In this document: one piece after another, positions 8,436-17,978 of the stretch
Layout: every line of letters starts with the position of its first letter
Position numbering within the stretch: the stretch's first letter is position 1
Assembly: GCF_004801315.1 (NCBI RefSeq)
Contig: NZ_SSNW01000016.1
Coordinates: forward strand, 1-64,000
Reading direction: 5' to 3'
DNA: 64,000 bases
DNA from: Deinococcus sp. Arct2-2
Lineage (GTDB): Bacteria; Deinococcota; Deinococci; Deinococcales; Deinococcaceae
Notes under the pieces: model-generated
The model's database searches: none
The model's input: only the letters and a program-made list of their open reading frames with translations
What the model was told of the DNA's origin: nothing
Program-made: the position numbers and the translations under genes

Positions 8436-9178
8436 TTTTAATTGTCAACTGGTCTTTTTGGCGCACGCTGCTGCTGGCTCTCGGCCTCTTTTTGGGGGTC
8501 AGCGCAGCACAGGCGCAGGGATTCGGAGTTGCGCCGACAGTGCTGAACATCAATGCACGCGAGTCGCTGAACACGTCTGCGACTTTGTTCAATACCACTG
8601 CCCGGCCCGCCCGTTTTGCCGTGACCCTCAAGAGTTGGAAGATGGTGGACGGGCAAACGGTTCTGGCCGACACCCGTGACCTGCTGATCAATCCGACGAC
8701 TTTTACTATTCCGGCGGGAAGCAGCCAGATTTTGCGAGTAGGCCTCCGCAAGAACCCCACCAATGAAGAACTGACCTACCGTATTCTGATTCAGCAGTTG
8801 CCCCTCGAAGGCAGCATGGCCCAGATCGAAACCCAGCAGCCCAATGGAATTACAACCAATCTCAACTTGGCGTTGGGGTTTTCAGTGCCGATCTATGTGG
8901 CGAGTCCAGCCATGAAATCGGCTGTGCAGTACGCGGTGCAGCGTGAAGGCAGCGACCTGATGGTCAAGGTGACCAATCAGGGCAACCGCCACGCTACCTT
9001 CAATGGTTTGGCCGTCGTTCGGGACGACCAGAAGGTGGATATACAGTCGTTCGCGGTGCTGAGCGGCGCAACGTTTACGCTCCGAATTCCCGGCCTCGCC
9101 GAAAAAAGCGGCCAACTGAAATTCACTTTTCGTAATGAGGATGGGGTGACTGTCAATGACCTCATCTCTGTCCCCTAA
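8432..9178 (+). CDS. PapD-like periplasmic pilus chaperone
   Basis: A 248-residue chaperone for chaperone-usher pili that would hold subunits in the periplasm by donor-strand complementation. The signal peptide ends near SAAQA. The first Ig-like domain opens with GFGVAPTVLNI and contains the proline-containing edge strand region LLINPTTFTIPAGSSQILRVGLR, typical of archaic chaperones. The second domain carries VKVTNQGNRHATF. Length fits the family. It overlaps the minor subunit gene upstream and reaches the usher gene downstream, giving a compact operon order of subunits, chaperone, usher as in Csu-type systems. Confidence 0.88.
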   Translation: MILIVNWSFWRTLLLALGLFLGVSAAQAQGFGVAPTVLNINARESLNTSATLFNTTARPARFAVTLKSWKMVDGQTVLADTRDLLINPTTFTIPAGSSQILRVGLRKNPTNEELTYRILIQQLPLEGSMAQIETQQPNGITTNLNLALGFSVPIYVASPAMKSAVQYAVQREGSDLMVKVTNQGNRHATFNGLAVVRDDQKVDIQSFAVLSGATFTLRIPGLAEKSGQLKFTFRNEDGVTVNDLISVP

Positions 9179-11480
9179 AGGACGCACTGGCGCGGCCCAC
9201 CGTATGCGGCATCCTTGGAGCAAGACGGTGCTATGCAGCCTCATTCTGTGCAGTGGGGCAGTCGCACAATCGGCTGCAACGCCAGTGGTGCCTCCAGTGG
9301 CAGCCGCATCTGAACCCCCCGGCTGTAGCGCCACCGAAGAACTGCTGAGTGTGGCTGTAGGCGGCACGGAGCGCGGTACGTTCATTGTGCGGGTCAGCCG
9401 CGACGCCCAAGACCGGGTTTCGGTGCTGCTGCCTGCAGCGGTGTTGCGGGCAGCAGAGCAGGCATATATCGCGCAGAACCTAAGCTGCGACGGTGAGGCG
9501 TTTGTGCTGCTGAGGCCAGAGATTCAGGTGCGCTATGACCAGAGCGCTCAGGCGGTGCGTGTGTCTCCGGCACTGAATCTGCTGGGGAGCGGCAGTGTCG
9601 ATTTAAGCCTGCCTGATCCAACTGCAGAGGCCGCCCCTGAGCCTCAGGTGCAGCGTTCGTCTTGGGGCGTGAATGCGGGCGTGCAGGGTACGGCCAGCTA
9701 CCGACAAAATGGTGCCTCTGGTGCTTTGCCCAACAACTCTCCCAACAGCTATACAGGCGCGGCTTATGTTGGCGTGGGCGCGGCGCAGGCAGGATTGGCA
9801 GGCTACGCGGGCCTGCTGGCACGTTCGGCCACCGCCACCCAAGAGGCGTCGATAGAGCTGCGGGCCGCAGGACAATGGACAGTCAATCCCGATCTGGTGG
9901 TCTACGGCGCTTGGAATGCCGCCCCCAACGGCAACGATCCGGCCTTTTCTCCGTCTACTTTCCGGGGTGTGGCTGTCGCAGCGCGGGGCGGCTTTTCGCG
10001 CCGACTACCCAAACTGGTCATCGAATTGCCAGTAGAAGCCGACATTGAAGTCACCGTCAATCTAAAAAGAATTAGGGCGTTCCGGGCCGCCGCCGGATCG
10101 TTGACGCTCCTTAACATTCCGCTCAGTGGGTCTGGGCCGAGCCGTGTGGTGGTCTATATCACCGATGAAACCGGCACGCGGCAAGTAGACGCCGAGGTGC
10201 CCGGCAGTGCCCGCGCCCTGCCCCCCGGCGCTTACTTAGCCAATGCACAGGCGGGAATTTCCAACGGCACCTTATCGGGCTCCGCAGCAGTTCAACTGGG
10301 ACTGGCAAGCGGCTGGACGATCACAGGTCAGGCTGCCGCACAGGGGGCACCCTCGGCAGGCAACCGCTTTTCTGTGCGCGCAAGTGCCGCCTACAGTCAG
10401 GCCCGGTTCAGTGTAGCGGGAGGTCTAGAGGCCGTCCGGGCTACCGATTCGGCGGGCGCAGTGAGCCAAGCTTGGACGGCCAATCTCAGCGCCGGAACAA
10501 ATTTGGGCGCTGGACAACTTCAGGCGTTTCTTAGCCTGCCGCTGAATGACCTGTCGGGCAGCGTGGTGGGGGGCAAGGCCTCTTACACCAACCGCAACTG
10601 GCTACTGGGGGCCAGCGCTTCTTCCGGATTTCAGCCCCAATCATGGCAGGCTGGCGCTTCGGCCACCTACTTTTTTGGCCAGCGGGGCAGCCTCACGGCC
10701 CAAGCCGACCTGTCTCCCGGAAGCTCACGCATCGGCCTGAGCGCGTCTTTTGTGCCTTGGCCAGAGCTACAGCTGGCGGCGCAAGTTTCGTCTAGTCCCA
10801 CAGGAGCGCAGATCAGCGGCAGCGCCGGATACCAAATCAGCCCCGCTCAAGCCCTGCGTCTCAACGTTTCTAACGAAGACGCGGCGCTGTCTTATACCTA
10901 TAACCGAGAAGTCGATGTTCAGGTCACGGCAGGGTTGCATGCAGCGGCGGTTCAGGCCACCGGCGCTTTGGTGTTGACGAATGGAACGGTGCAGCTCAAG
11001 CCTGCGCTGGCCCAAAGAGCGTTGCTGATTCAGACTGGTGTTCCCAATCTTCGCCTGTTGCTAGCAGGAACGGTGGTTGCCGTGACCGACGGACGCGGCG
11101 AAGCCCTCATCACCGATTTGCCGCTGGGAGAAGTGGTGTCCATCCGGGTTGATCTGGCATCCTTGCCGTTCGGTGTGGCGGTGGGCGCAGAACAGCGTGA
11201 GGCCGTACCGCCCCTGAGCGGCGTGACCACTGTGGATTGGCGCGACAACTTTAAAGCCTTCCGGTTTGTTCGTTTTTTTTGGTCGACACAGGAAGTGGCT
11301 GCCGGAACCGATGTGCTCATCAATGGTGAGCGTGTGCTGGTCGACGATGAGGGCTACGGCCTTACCCCTCGTTCCTCAGTGGTGTTGCAGGCCGAGATTC
11401 GTAGCAATACCGATGCTCGGAGCTGCCGCGTCGACATCGGCCCCAGTGCTGAACAGGCCGCTTGTACGGAGATCCGCTAG
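9156..11480 (+). CDS. Outer-membrane fimbrial usher (FimD/PapC family)
   Basis: A 774-residue usher forming the outer-membrane beta-barrel through which pilus subunits are assembled and secreted. Recognisable features are an N-terminal domain with a Cys pair (PPGCSA and NLSCDG), a long Gly/Ser/Ala-rich barrel region with alternating strands from about residue 170 to 600 (for example SASSGFQPQSWQAGASATYFF), a plug-like segment near residues 300-350, and a Cys-containing C-terminal domain. The listed start overlaps the chaperone by 23 bp; the ATG at 9204 (MRHPWSKTVLCSLIL) gives a cleaner signal peptide and may be the true start. No tip-adhesin gene follows on this strand. The usher call is strong. 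Confidence 0.85.
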   Translation: MTSSLSPKGRTGAAHRMRHPWSKTVLCSLILCSGAVAQSAATPVVPPVAAASEPPGCSATEELLSVAVGGTERGTFIVRVSRDAQDRVSVLLPAAVLRAAEQAYIAQNLSCDGEAFVLLRPEIQVRYDQSAQAVRVSPALNLLGSGSVDLSLPDPTAEAAPEPQVQRSSWGVNAGVQGTASYRQNGASGALPNNSPNSYTGAAYVGVGAAQAGLAGYAGLLARSATATQEASIELRAAGQWTVNPDLVVYGAWNAAPNGNDPAFSPSTFRGVAVAARGGFSRRLPKLVIELPVEADIEVTVNLKRIRAFRAAAGSLTLLNIPLSGSGPSRVVVYITDETGTRQVDAEVPGSARALPPGAYLANAQAGISNGTLSGSAAVQLGLASGWTITGQAAAQGAPSAGNRFSVRASAAYSQARFSVAGGLEAVRATDSAGAVSQAWTANLSAGTNLGAGQLQAFLSLPLNDLSGSVVGGKASYTNRNWLLGASASSGFQPQSWQAGASATYFFGQRGSLTAQADLSPGSSRIGLSASFVPWPELQLAAQVSSSPTGAQISGSAGYQISPAQALRLNVSNEDAALSYTYNREVDVQVTAGLHAAAVQATGALVLTNGTVQLKPALAQRALLIQTGVPNLRLLLAGTVVAVTDGRGEALITDLPLGEVVSIRVDLASLPFGVAVGAEQREAVPPLSGVTTVDWRDNFKAFRFVRFFWSTQEVAAGTDVLINGERVLVDDEGYGLTPRSSVVLQAEIRSNTDARSCRVDIGPSAEQAACTEIR

Positions 11481-11489
11481 AATATAAGG

Positions 11490-11867
11490 CTAATAGAACG
11501 TGGCCCAGCCTGCCTGCTGCTGGTCTGCTTGCTGCACATCGGGAGAAGCGGCAAAGGTGTAGCGGTTTAGGGTTCCGCCCTCGGCAGCGGGCTGCGAGTC
11601 TGTGAGGGCCAGCAGCGGTTGTGCAGGCAACTGACCCCACAAAGAGATCACGGTGCGTGGATCTGCCGGACTGAACCCTTGAGTACAGCGCAGCGTCACG
11701 CCCTCAGCATCTACACCGCGCAGTTGGCAGGTACCCAGCACGTTGACATGGAACGTGACGGTACCGTGTTCTGCCGCAACAGCAGAGGCAGGAGAGGCAC
11801 ACAGCAGCGCGGCCAAACTGGCCTGAGTACAGAGCTTGAGCAGTCGTTTGAGTCGTAGGTGAACCAT
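11490..11867 (-). CDS. Opposite-strand SCPU-domain protein
   Basis: A 125-residue exported protein facing the usher gene tail to tail with a 9-bp gap. After the signal peptide (ending near ASAVAA) it has GTVTFHVNVLGTCQLRG and then LRCTQGF, the SCPU cysteine pair, and ends in the short strand GWATFY. It therefore looks like a third pilin-type subunit of the same pathway, though truncated relative to family members and lacking an evident full C-terminal strand set. The ATG at 11867 is fixed by GGAGGCAAC directly upstream. Being on the other strand it must be regulated apart from the main cassette. A role as tip, terminator or decoy subunit is only a guess. Confidence 0.65.
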   Translation of the reverse strand: MVHLRLKRLLKLCTQASLAALLCASPASAVAAEHGTVTFHVNVLGTCQLRGVDAEGVTLRCTQGFSPADPRTVISLWGQLPAQPLLALTDSQPAAEGGTLNRYTFAASPDVQQADQQQAGWATFY

Positions 11868-11947
11868 GTTGCCTCCCGGATGAACAGGCTTCCGGCTCAG
11901 GCAGCGGTCAGCCCTCACCTCGATAAGCCCAGCGTAGACGGCAAAGC

Positions 11948-12028
11948 CTCACGGGCTTCTCTCCGTGAGCGACATCAATCCGGGATTTTCAACGCGGCAG
12001 CACAAAGGGCGTGAACTAAAGCACGCCC
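11948..12028 (-). terminator. Two hairpins downstream of the 12.06-kb gene
   Basis: Hairpin one pairs CTCACGG (11948-11954) with CCGTGAG (11963-11969). Hairpin two pairs GGGCGTG (12007-12013) with CACGCCC (12022-12028) and, read leftward, is followed by TTTGTG. The second fits an intrinsic terminator for the leftward gene ending at 12057. Confidence 0.5.
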
Positions 12029-12056
12029 GAAGTGAGGTTGGTACGTTTTGCTGGGT

Positions 12057-12644
12057 TCAGCGGCCCAGAGTCAGAGAAACCTGCGCCGACTCGGCAAACG
12101 GAGAGACTTTCACGGCGCGGCCTACATCGACCAGAAAGACGTTCCAGCCGCGCTTCAGGCTCGCTTCGTAGCCCCGGTTGGCCTTCACAGTCACGTCGGT
12201 GCCGACCCAAGCCACAAAGACGCTGCTGTTCCCCGAATTCAGCGTGACCTCGTTCAGCGGTTCATTGTCGTCACGTTGGCCGCTGCGGTTGGTGTCGCGG
12301 TAGGTAAAGAATTTCAGTTCCGCCGTTTGCACAGGGGCGCTGACCGTGACGGGGTCGATCACGCCGGGCCAACTCACGTTTTGGGCGCTGAGGGAAGTTT
12401 GGGCGCGGGCACTGGGAGCGATGGCAGGCAATTCTAGGCGGAATTTGCTGTCTACAACGGGCACACTCACGACCTCTTGTACGGCCTGACCGCTGGGTGT
12501 CACAGCCCAACCGCTGACCCGCGTTCCATCGGCAACGCTGCCGGTAACGGTGCCCGCAATGCCCAGCGCGGAAGCCGGGGCCAGCGTGCCCAGTCCCAGC
12601 AGGGTCAAGGTGGCGAGGGTACGAGCAGTGAGGTTCATACCCAT
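12057..12644 (-). CDS. Secreted protein of unknown function
   Basis: A 195-residue protein with a signal peptide (about residues 1-27, ending ASALG) and a beta-rich mature part. One segment, [19 protein letters not shown], resembles the Asp-rich opening of Cna-B/SdrD-type repeat domains (D-x-N-x-x-G-x-x-D-x-x-E-P), which can bind calcium. The family is otherwise not recognised. It lies downstream of the pilus locus, with a hairpin pair separating them, so a role at the cell surface is possible but unproven. Confidence 0.6.
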   Translation of the reverse strand: MGMNLTARTLATLTLLGLGTLAPASALGIAGTVTGSVADGTRVSGWAVTPSGQAVQEVVSVPVVDSKFRLELPAIAPSARAQTSLSAQNVSWPGVIDPVTVSAPVQTAELKFFTYRDTNRSGQRDDNEPLNEVTLNSGNSSVFVAWVGTDVTVKANRGYEASLKRGWNVFLVDVGRAVKVSPFAESAQVSLTLGR

Positions 12645-12771
12645 AGTCTACTCGCGGGCCTGATGTTGGTGTGACGACGGATGACGATCTCTTTACGTGT
12701 GCGGGGGAAAATTGGTCACAAGAAAAAGGCCAGAGCGTATGCCCCGGCCTCTCCCCTGTTTTGCTTGCTCA

Positions 12772-12895
12772 TACGGATTCCGGCCATTCCGTTATCCTCC
12801 GGAAAAACACCGGAGGCTAACTCCATTCTGGAATCCGTACTGTTTCCCACTCGCTCCGCTCGGATTAAAAGCCCAAATACATGGCTTTTAATCGG
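12772..12895. repeat. Nested palindromic element beyond sucD
   Basis: An outer arm TACGGATTCCGG (12772-12783) pairs with CTGGAATCCGTA (12828-12839, one mismatch). Inside it CCTCCGG (12796-12802) pairs perfectly with CCGGAGG (12810-12816), extended by GTTA/TAAC. A separate hairpin pairs CGGATTAAAAGCC (12861-12873) with GGCTTTTAATCGG (12883-12895), ending three bases from the sucD stop. The second could act as a transcript-end hairpin for sucCD; the first looks like a small mobile or REP-type element. Confidence 0.55.
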
Positions 12896-12897
12896 AA

Positions 12898-13809
12898 TCA
12901 GTTCTGAATATTCAGCGCTTTCTTGACCATGTCCATGATTTGGGGCATGGTGTCGGCCACAGGCACATTCACGGCGGCAAAGGCGGCCAGCTTGCTTTCG
13001 GGCGTGCCCACGTTGCCCATGATGATGGCTCCGGCGTGGCCCATGCGCTTGCCAGCGGGCGCACTACGGCCACTGATGAAGGCGATCACGGGCTTCTTCA
13101 TATGCTTGCCGATGTACTCGGCGGCGGCTTCTTCGTCGGCCCCACCAATCTCACCGATGAGCACGATGGCGTCGGTGTCGGGATCGGCTTCAAACATGGG
13201 CAGCACGTCGGCAAAGGTAGTGCCGATCACGGGGTCGCCGCCGATGCCCACCGTCGTCGACGTTCCGAGGCCCGCGTCGCTGAGCAGCTTGGCGGCTTCG
13301 TAGGTCAGCGTTCCGGAGCGGCTGATCAGGCCGATGCGGCCCTTTTCGCTGTAAATCTTGTTGGGCATGATGCCCACTTTGCACTCACCGCTGGTGACGA
13401 GGCCGGGGCAGTTGCCGCCGATCAAGCGCACGCCCTCGCCACCGTTTGCACGGCTGATGGCGTCAAGCGCCTTGACTTCCTGCACGGCCCGCATCATGTC
13501 GATGGTGGGCACGCCTTCGGTGATCAGGATGATCAGGGGCATTCCGGCGTGGGCGGCTTCCAGCACGGCGTCGGCGGCTCCGGCGGGGGGCACGAAGATG
13601 ATGGAGACGTTTGCGCCGTGTGCCGCTTTGGCTTCCGCCACGCTGTTGTACACGGGCCAGCCTTCAAAGTCGCTGCCGCCTTTGCCGGGGGTCACGCCCG
13701 CGACGACTTGGGTGCCGAATTCTTTCATGGCGCGGCTGTGGCTCGCGCCTTCGCGCCCGGTCATGCCCTGCACGATGACCTTGCTGTCTTTGTTGACTAG
13801 GATGCCCAT
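12898..13809 (-). CDS. sucD: Succinyl-CoA synthetase alpha subunit
   Basis: A 303-residue alpha subunit that carries the phospho-histidine and binds CoA in the TCA-cycle step succinyl-CoA to succinate with ATP or GTP formation. Visible signatures are the N-terminal Rossmann CoA-binding region ([18 protein letters not shown]), [17 protein letters not shown] and the active-site [11 protein letters not shown] with its histidine. Length matches the family. It follows sucC by 3 bp on the same strand, so the two subunits are co-transcribed. Start is the ATG at 13809. Confidence 0.97.
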   Translation of the reverse strand: MGILVNKDSKVIVQGMTGREGASHSRAMKEFGTQVVAGVTPGKGGSDFEGWPVYNSVAEAKAAHGANVSIIFVPPAGAADAVLEAAHAGMPLIILITEGVPTIDMMRAVQEVKALDAISRANGGEGVRLIGGNCPGLVTSGECKVGIMPNKIYSEKGRIGLISRSGTLTYEAAKLLSDAGLGTSTTVGIGGDPVIGTTFADVLPMFEADPDTDAIVLIGEIGGADEEAAAEYIGKHMKKPVIAFISGRSAPAGKRMGHAGAIIMGNVGTPESKLAAFAAVNVPVADTMPQIMDMVKKALNIQN

Positions 13810-13812
13810 GAC

Positions 13813-14976
13813 TTATTTCGCCTCCCCAGCTGAGTTTGCGTCTCTAGAGGCCGCTTCTGCCGCCTGAAACATATCGGGGTACATCTGAATCAAGGGGCTA
13901 TTCACTTCTGCAAGCAGCGCCTTGGCTTCTTCTTCGGCGGTTCCGGCAATCCGCATTCGCACGGGCTTGGTCAGAATGCCTTCGTTGAGGGCCTGAATCA
14001 CGCCTTTGGCCACTTCGTCGGCGCGGGTGATGCCGCCGAAAATGTTGATGAAAATGGCTTTCACGTCGGTGTCCTTAGACACCAACTTGACGGCGTTGTA
14101 CACGATTTCGGCTTTGGCACCGCCGCCGATATCGAGGAAGTTGGCGGGTTTGGCTCCGGCGCGGTTCACCACGTCGAGGCTGGTCATGACAATGCCTGCG
14201 CCGTTGCCCAATACGCCCACGTTGCCGTCATCCAGTTTTACGTAAGCAAAGCCGTACTTGCTGGCTTCGATTTCCAGCGGATGCTCGGCTTCCAGTTCGC
14301 GCCAGTCCAGCAAGTCTTTGTGGCGGTACATGGCGTTGTCGTCGATTTCGAATTTAGTGTCCAGCGCCAGCGGCGTGCCGTCGGCGTCGATAAACAGCGG
14401 GTTGATTTCCACCAACACGGCGTCGCGGGCCAGTGCGGCCTGACTCATCTTCACCATCATGTCGGCAATCTTGTTCAGGTTGCCCTTGAATCCGGCGCGA
14501 ATGGCGACTTCACGGGCCTCGTAGGGGCGCAGGCCGGTGATGGGATCGACGCGGTGGCGAATGATGGCTTCGGGACGCTCGGCGGCGAGTTCCTCGATTT
14601 CCATGCCGCCCTCGGCGCAGGCCATCAGCGTAAAGCTCTGCACGTTGCGGTCAACGATCATGCCCACGTAGTACTCGGTTCCGGCGTCGATATCCACGGC
14701 TTTGGTGACCAGCACCTTGTTCACCGTCAGGCCCTTGATGTCCATGCCCAGAATCTTCTCGGCATTCTCGAAGGCTTTGTCGATGGTAGGGCTAAACTTC
14801 ACGCCGCCCGCTTTGCCGCGCCCGCCCACATGCACCTGAGCCTTGACGACGACGGCCTGACCGTACTCCCGCGCAATGGTGCGCACTTCGTCGGGGGTGT
14901 AGGCCACTTTGCCGTCTTGCACGTTCACGCCAAATTGCCGCAGCAGTTCCTTGCCCTGATACTCGTGAAGTTTCAC
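13813..14976 (-). CDS. sucC: Succinyl-CoA synthetase beta subunit
   Basis: A 387-residue beta subunit with the ATP-grasp nucleotide-binding domain at the N-terminus ([35 protein letters not shown]) and the ligase domain at the C-terminus ([27 protein letters not shown]). I place the start at the GTG at 14976, because AGAGGAG lies six bases upstream and because the protein family begins exactly at KLHEYQ; the open frame continues to 15144 but without family similarity. It forms an operon with sucD. Confidence 0.96.
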   Translation of the reverse strand: MKLHEYQGKELLRQFGVNVQDGKVAYTPDEVRTIAREYGQAVVVKAQVHVGGRGKAGGVKFSPTIDKAFENAEKILGMDIKGLTVNKVLVTKAVDIDAGTEYYVGMIVDRNVQSFTLMACAEGGMEIEELAAERPEAIIRHRVDPITGLRPYEAREVAIRAGFKGNLNKIADMMVKMSQAALARDAVLVEINPLFIDADGTPLALDTKFEIDDNAMYRHKDLLDWRELEAEHPLEIEASKYGFAYVKLDDGNVGVLGNGAGIVMTSLDVVNRAGAKPANFLDIGGGAKAEIVYNAVKLVSKDTDVKAIFINIFGGITRADEVAKGVIQALNEGILTKPVRMRIAGTAEEEAKALLAEVNSPLIQMYPDMFQAAEAASRDANSAGEAK

Positions 14977-15179
14977 GGTTTCTCCTCTTTGGTTCCCACG
15001 CGGGAACAGTCTGTTTTGTGTTGACCCATGCCCGATCAGGCAGGGGCCGCCGTCTTTTCGTCCCGAAGAAGTATAAGCGGCGGGGAGCGGGGGCGGGCGA
15101 ATGTCCCTACAGTGGGGACAGTGACGGGCCGTCTGAGACTCCACATCCCCTCGGCGTCCCTTCTGTTACCTTGGCGGGC

Positions 15180-16229
15180 ATGACACAACTCGCGGACTTA
15201 CAGCAGGCCATTCGGGAAGCAGGTGTAGACGCCCTGTGGGTCAGCACTCCGGCCAATGTGCGGGCGCTGACGGGCTTTTCCAGCGGCGCAGACGGCAAGG
15301 TGTTGGTGGGGCCGGGAGACGCGGTGACGCTGTACACCGACTCGCGCTACACCGTGCAGGCGGGGGAAGAATCGCGGGTGGCGGTTCATATTGCCCGCCC
15401 GCCGGAAACCTACCAACATGCGGCAGACACTGTAAAAGGTCTGCGCGTGGGTATCGAGGCCGAGCATCTGACTGTGGCGAGCTTGGAAGACCTGCGCCAG
15501 CACTGGGACGCTGAACTGGTGCCGGTGCGGGGGCTGATCGAGGGACTGCGGGCTATCAAATCGCCGGAAGAAGTGCAGGCCATTCGGGAAGCACAGGCGG
15601 TGGCAGACCGTGTGTTTGCCGAGGTGCGTCCCATGATCCGGGCGGGCGTGCGGGAACTGGACGTGGCGCTGGAACTGGAATTGGGTTTGCGCCGCGCTGG
15701 GGCCGAAGTGGGCTTTGACGTGATCGTGGCGAGCGGGCCACGCGGGGCCATGCCGCACGGCGTCGCCTCGGAGCGTGTAATTGAGGACGGCGATCTGGTG
15801 ACCATCGATTTTGGCGCGAGGCTGCACGGCTACCACTCCGATATGACGCGCACGCTGGCGGTGGGCACGCCATCGGATGAGATGCGGCGGGTGTACGGAG
15901 CGGTGCTGGAAGCCGAAGAAGCTGCCATTGCTGCCGTGAAACCGGGCATGAAGTGTGCCGATCTGGACGCCCTCGCACGCGGCATCTTGGAGCGGCACGG
16001 CTTAGGCGAAGCCTTCGCGCATTCGCTGGGGCACGGGGTGGGCCTGAATATCCACGAGGCTCCCGGCCTCCGCAAAACCAGTGAGGAAGTGCTGGCGGCG
16101 GGCATGGTGATTACCATCGAACCGGGCGCGTACCTGCCGGGCGTGGGCGGCGTGCGAATCGAGGATTTGCTGTTGGTGACGGAGGACGGCTATGAGGTGC
16201 TGAGCCTGACGCCGAAGGAGACGGTGTGA
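15180..16229 (+). CDS. M24 Xaa-Pro aminopeptidase/dipeptidase
   Basis: A 349-residue metallopeptidase of family M24, cleaving Xaa-Pro bonds in peptides in the cytoplasm. An N-terminal creatinase-like domain (residues about 1-125) precedes the pita-bread catalytic domain. Metal ligands are visible in [18 protein letters not shown] (two Asp), [12 protein letters not shown] (His), TIEPGAYLP (Glu) and [11 protein letters not shown] (Glu). The ATG at 15180 fits the family N-terminus; the open frame upstream to 15018 is not conserved-looking. Its stop overlaps the next gene by 4 bp. Whether the substrate is a dipeptide or longer peptide cannot be told. Confidence 0.9.
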   Translation: MTQLADLQQAIREAGVDALWVSTPANVRALTGFSSGADGKVLVGPGDAVTLYTDSRYTVQAGEESRVAVHIARPPETYQHAADTVKGLRVGIEAEHLTVASLEDLRQHWDAELVPVRGLIEGLRAIKSPEEVQAIREAQAVADRVFAEVRPMIRAGVRELDVALELELGLRRAGAEVGFDVIVASGPRGAMPHGVASERVIEDGDLVTIDFGARLHGYHSDMTRTLAVGTPSDEMRRVYGAVLEAEEAAIAAVKPGMKCADLDALARGILERHGLGEAFAHSLGHGVGLNIHEAPGLRKTSEEVLAAGMVITIEPGAYLPGVGGVRIEDLLLVTEDGYEVLSLTPKETV

Positions 16230-16726
16230 AACGGGCGCTCTTACTGACGCTCCTGCTCCTCGGGACTGCCTCTGCCGAACGGGTCTACCGCGTGCAACCG
16301 GGCGATACTTTGTGGAAGCTGGCCCAGCAAAATGGGGTGACGGTGGCCGCGTTGCAGCGGATGAACGACTTACCGGGCCAACTGTTGGAAGTCGGGCAAG
16401 TGCTGAAGCTTCCCGGCGGGACGGACACGGCGCGGGTGGTGAATGAGGAAGCCCCCGTCTTTCAGCGTGGCTCGGCGGTGTATTACGGCGGGCGGGGCAA
16501 CAGCCAAACGTCTATGACCGCCGCGCACCTGAGCTTGCCGTTTGGAACATGGGTGCGTGTGACGCACGCCAACACGGGCCGCAGCGTAGACGTGATGATC
16601 AATGACCGGGGGCCGTTTGGCGTGCCCAGCCGCATTATCGATCTATCCAACGAGGCGGCGGCGGTGCTGGGGATCTTGTCGCAGGGCGTGGCCCCGGTCA
16701 CGCTGACGATCTTGTCAAGGCCCTAA
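16226..16726 (+). CDS. LysM plus RlpA-type septal ring/cell-wall protein
   Basis: A 166-residue exported protein. Signal peptide [17 protein letters not shown]; LysM peptidoglycan-binding domain at residues about 20-63 ([19 protein letters not shown]); double-psi beta-barrel RlpA-like domain at about 82-164 ([34 protein letters not shown]). The Asp in NDRGPF is the residue used by RlpA lytic transglycosylases, so wall-cutting activity on denuded glycan is plausible. Its start overlaps the stop of the upstream peptidase by 4 bp, though the two functions are unrelated. Confidence 0.88.
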   Translation: MKRALLLTLLLLGTASAERVYRVQPGDTLWKLAQQNGVTVAALQRMNDLPGQLLEVGQVLKLPGGTDTARVVNEEAPVFQRGSAVYYGGRGNSQTSMTAAHLSLPFGTWVRVTHANTGRSVDVMINDRGPFGVPSRIIDLSNEAAAVLGILSQGVAPVTLTILSRP

Positions 16727-16885
16727 AGCTGACTTTCTGGCCCACCCCGCACCGGCCCCCGGCTGCATGAAGACCTTTCCTACCGCGTAGGCATCGGCGG
16801 GAGTGTTAGAATCTCACGGGTTTCAACCACACAAGCTTCAGTCCCAATCTGTTTGTGTTTCACCCCACCGAGGAGGATGGTTTTA

Positions 16886-17356
16886 ATGACGATGGAAACG
16901 GCACTACTCACGCTGGACACGCTCGCGAAATACCTGAAGGAAAAAGAAGTCCAGTTGGACATGGAAGAGAACAACGGCCAGCGGTTTATTCGCATGGGCT
17001 GGCGCTTCGAGATGGGCGACGCCGCCGTATTGGTGAGCGTCAACGACGGCCCCAACAACACCAGCCGCCTCGAAGTCACTTGCGTGACCCAGAAGCAATA
17101 CCCCGGACGCCGCGCCGAAATCGTGACCATGCTGAACGACCGCAACCGCGAACGCGCCTTTGCCCGCAGCATCGACGCCGACGGCAACGTGTGGCTGGAG
17201 TACGTCGGCTTTTACCCCACACTGGCCGAAATGCCACAGGAAACCTTCGACACGCTGTTTGGCGGCGTGCTGATGCACTTCCAAGACGACTACGCCACGC
17301 TGGAAGGCTACGTGGCAGGCAACGGAGAAATGCAGGTGCAGATGCCTCAGGCGTAA
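16886..17356 (+). CDS. YbjN-domain protein
   Basis: A 156-residue soluble protein of the YbjN / type III secretion chaperone-like fold ([17 protein letters not shown] at the N-terminus, then two beta-rich stretches). In Deinococcus such proteins are abundant but their job is unclear; in enterobacteria YbjN influences stress responses. No signal peptide or membrane segment is seen. The ATG at 16886 follows GAGGAGG by nine bases; two other ATGs lie just upstream in frame. A hairpin terminator follows it. Confidence 0.8.
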   Translation: MTMETALLTLDTLAKYLKEKEVQLDMEENNGQRFIRMGWRFEMGDAAVLVSVNDGPNNTSRLEVTCVTQKQYPGRRAEIVTMLNDRNRERAFARSIDADGNVWLEYVGFYPTLAEMPQETFDTLFGGVLMHFQDDYATLEGYVAGNGEMQVQMPQA

Positions 17357-17374
17357 GCCTCAGGGATTGAGCGG

Positions 17375-17400
17375 GGCGGGGTCATTCCCGCCTTTGCTTT
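17375..17400 (+). terminator. Intrinsic terminator after the YbjN gene
   Basis: GGCGGG (17375-17380) pairs with CCCGCC (17387-17392) across a 6-nt loop and is followed by TTTGCTTT. Located 19 bp beyond the stop codon. Confidence 0.7.
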
Positions 17401-17521
17401 GAGATGATAAGTGAAATGATTCACGACAATTCCAACTCGTGAGGACTTTGTCTGCTGTTTCAATTCCGTTTAAGGATCAGGGGTCTAAGGGTCTGTGGAA
17501 GGGCAAAAGCTGTTGAGGGCG

Positions 17522-17576
17522 CTGTTGCACTCCCCTTGAGGGGGGCTGGCTGCGAAGCAGACTGGGGGGTTTACAC
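17522..17576 (+). repeat. Family C repeat, right half
   Basis: Matches the right half of the full copies at 59.1 and 61.4-61.6 kb: a CCCCTTGAGGGG hairpin, then GGCTGGCTGCGAAGCAGACT and a terminal GGGGGGTTTAC. The left half is absent here but lies alone at 17923, about 350 bp further on, in the same orientation. Confidence 0.75.
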
Positions 17577-17789
17577 CGACTCAAATTAACAAGAGTTTCC
17601 AATCAAGAAAATGCGTCGTGTAGAACGTTCATTTCAGGATTGAAATGGAAGAAAGCACGGTCAGCACAACACATTTCATATTGACCGTGCAGGACACGGG
17701 TCGCAGTTAGGGGAAAGGAGAGTGCAGCGGAAACCTGAAGGGGAATGCAGCGCATCAGGAGCGTGGTGAGAACGGACGAGTAGCGTTCA

Positions 17790-17811
17790 AACGCGCTGAC
17801 AGCGCGTTTTT
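17790..17811 (+). terminator. Orphan terminator-like hairpin
   Basis: AACGCGCT (17790-17797) and AGCGCGTT (17801-17808) form an 8-bp perfect stem with a 3-nt loop, followed by TTT. No gene ends just upstream on the plus strand, so either a small transcript or a relic is served. Confidence 0.45.
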
Positions 17812-17919
17812 CAGGATCACCCATTGTTGACGTACTGACCGCAGTTTTCATACGCCGACCCTGCTCTTTCGCCCGCCCAGACGTCTTGCCCAATCTTGTG
17901 GAAACTCTTGAAATTAAAA

Positions 17920-17978
17920 TTGGAAGGTGAACCCCCCCGTTGCTGGCGCAACGCCCCCCCTTGAGGGGAGGACAATGG
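17920..17978 (+). repeat. Family C repeat, left half
   Basis: TTGGAAGGTGAACCCCCC followed by a GTTGCTGGCGCAAC hairpin and CCCCTTGAGGGGAGGAC; diverges from full copies immediately after GAGGAC. Confidence 0.75.
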
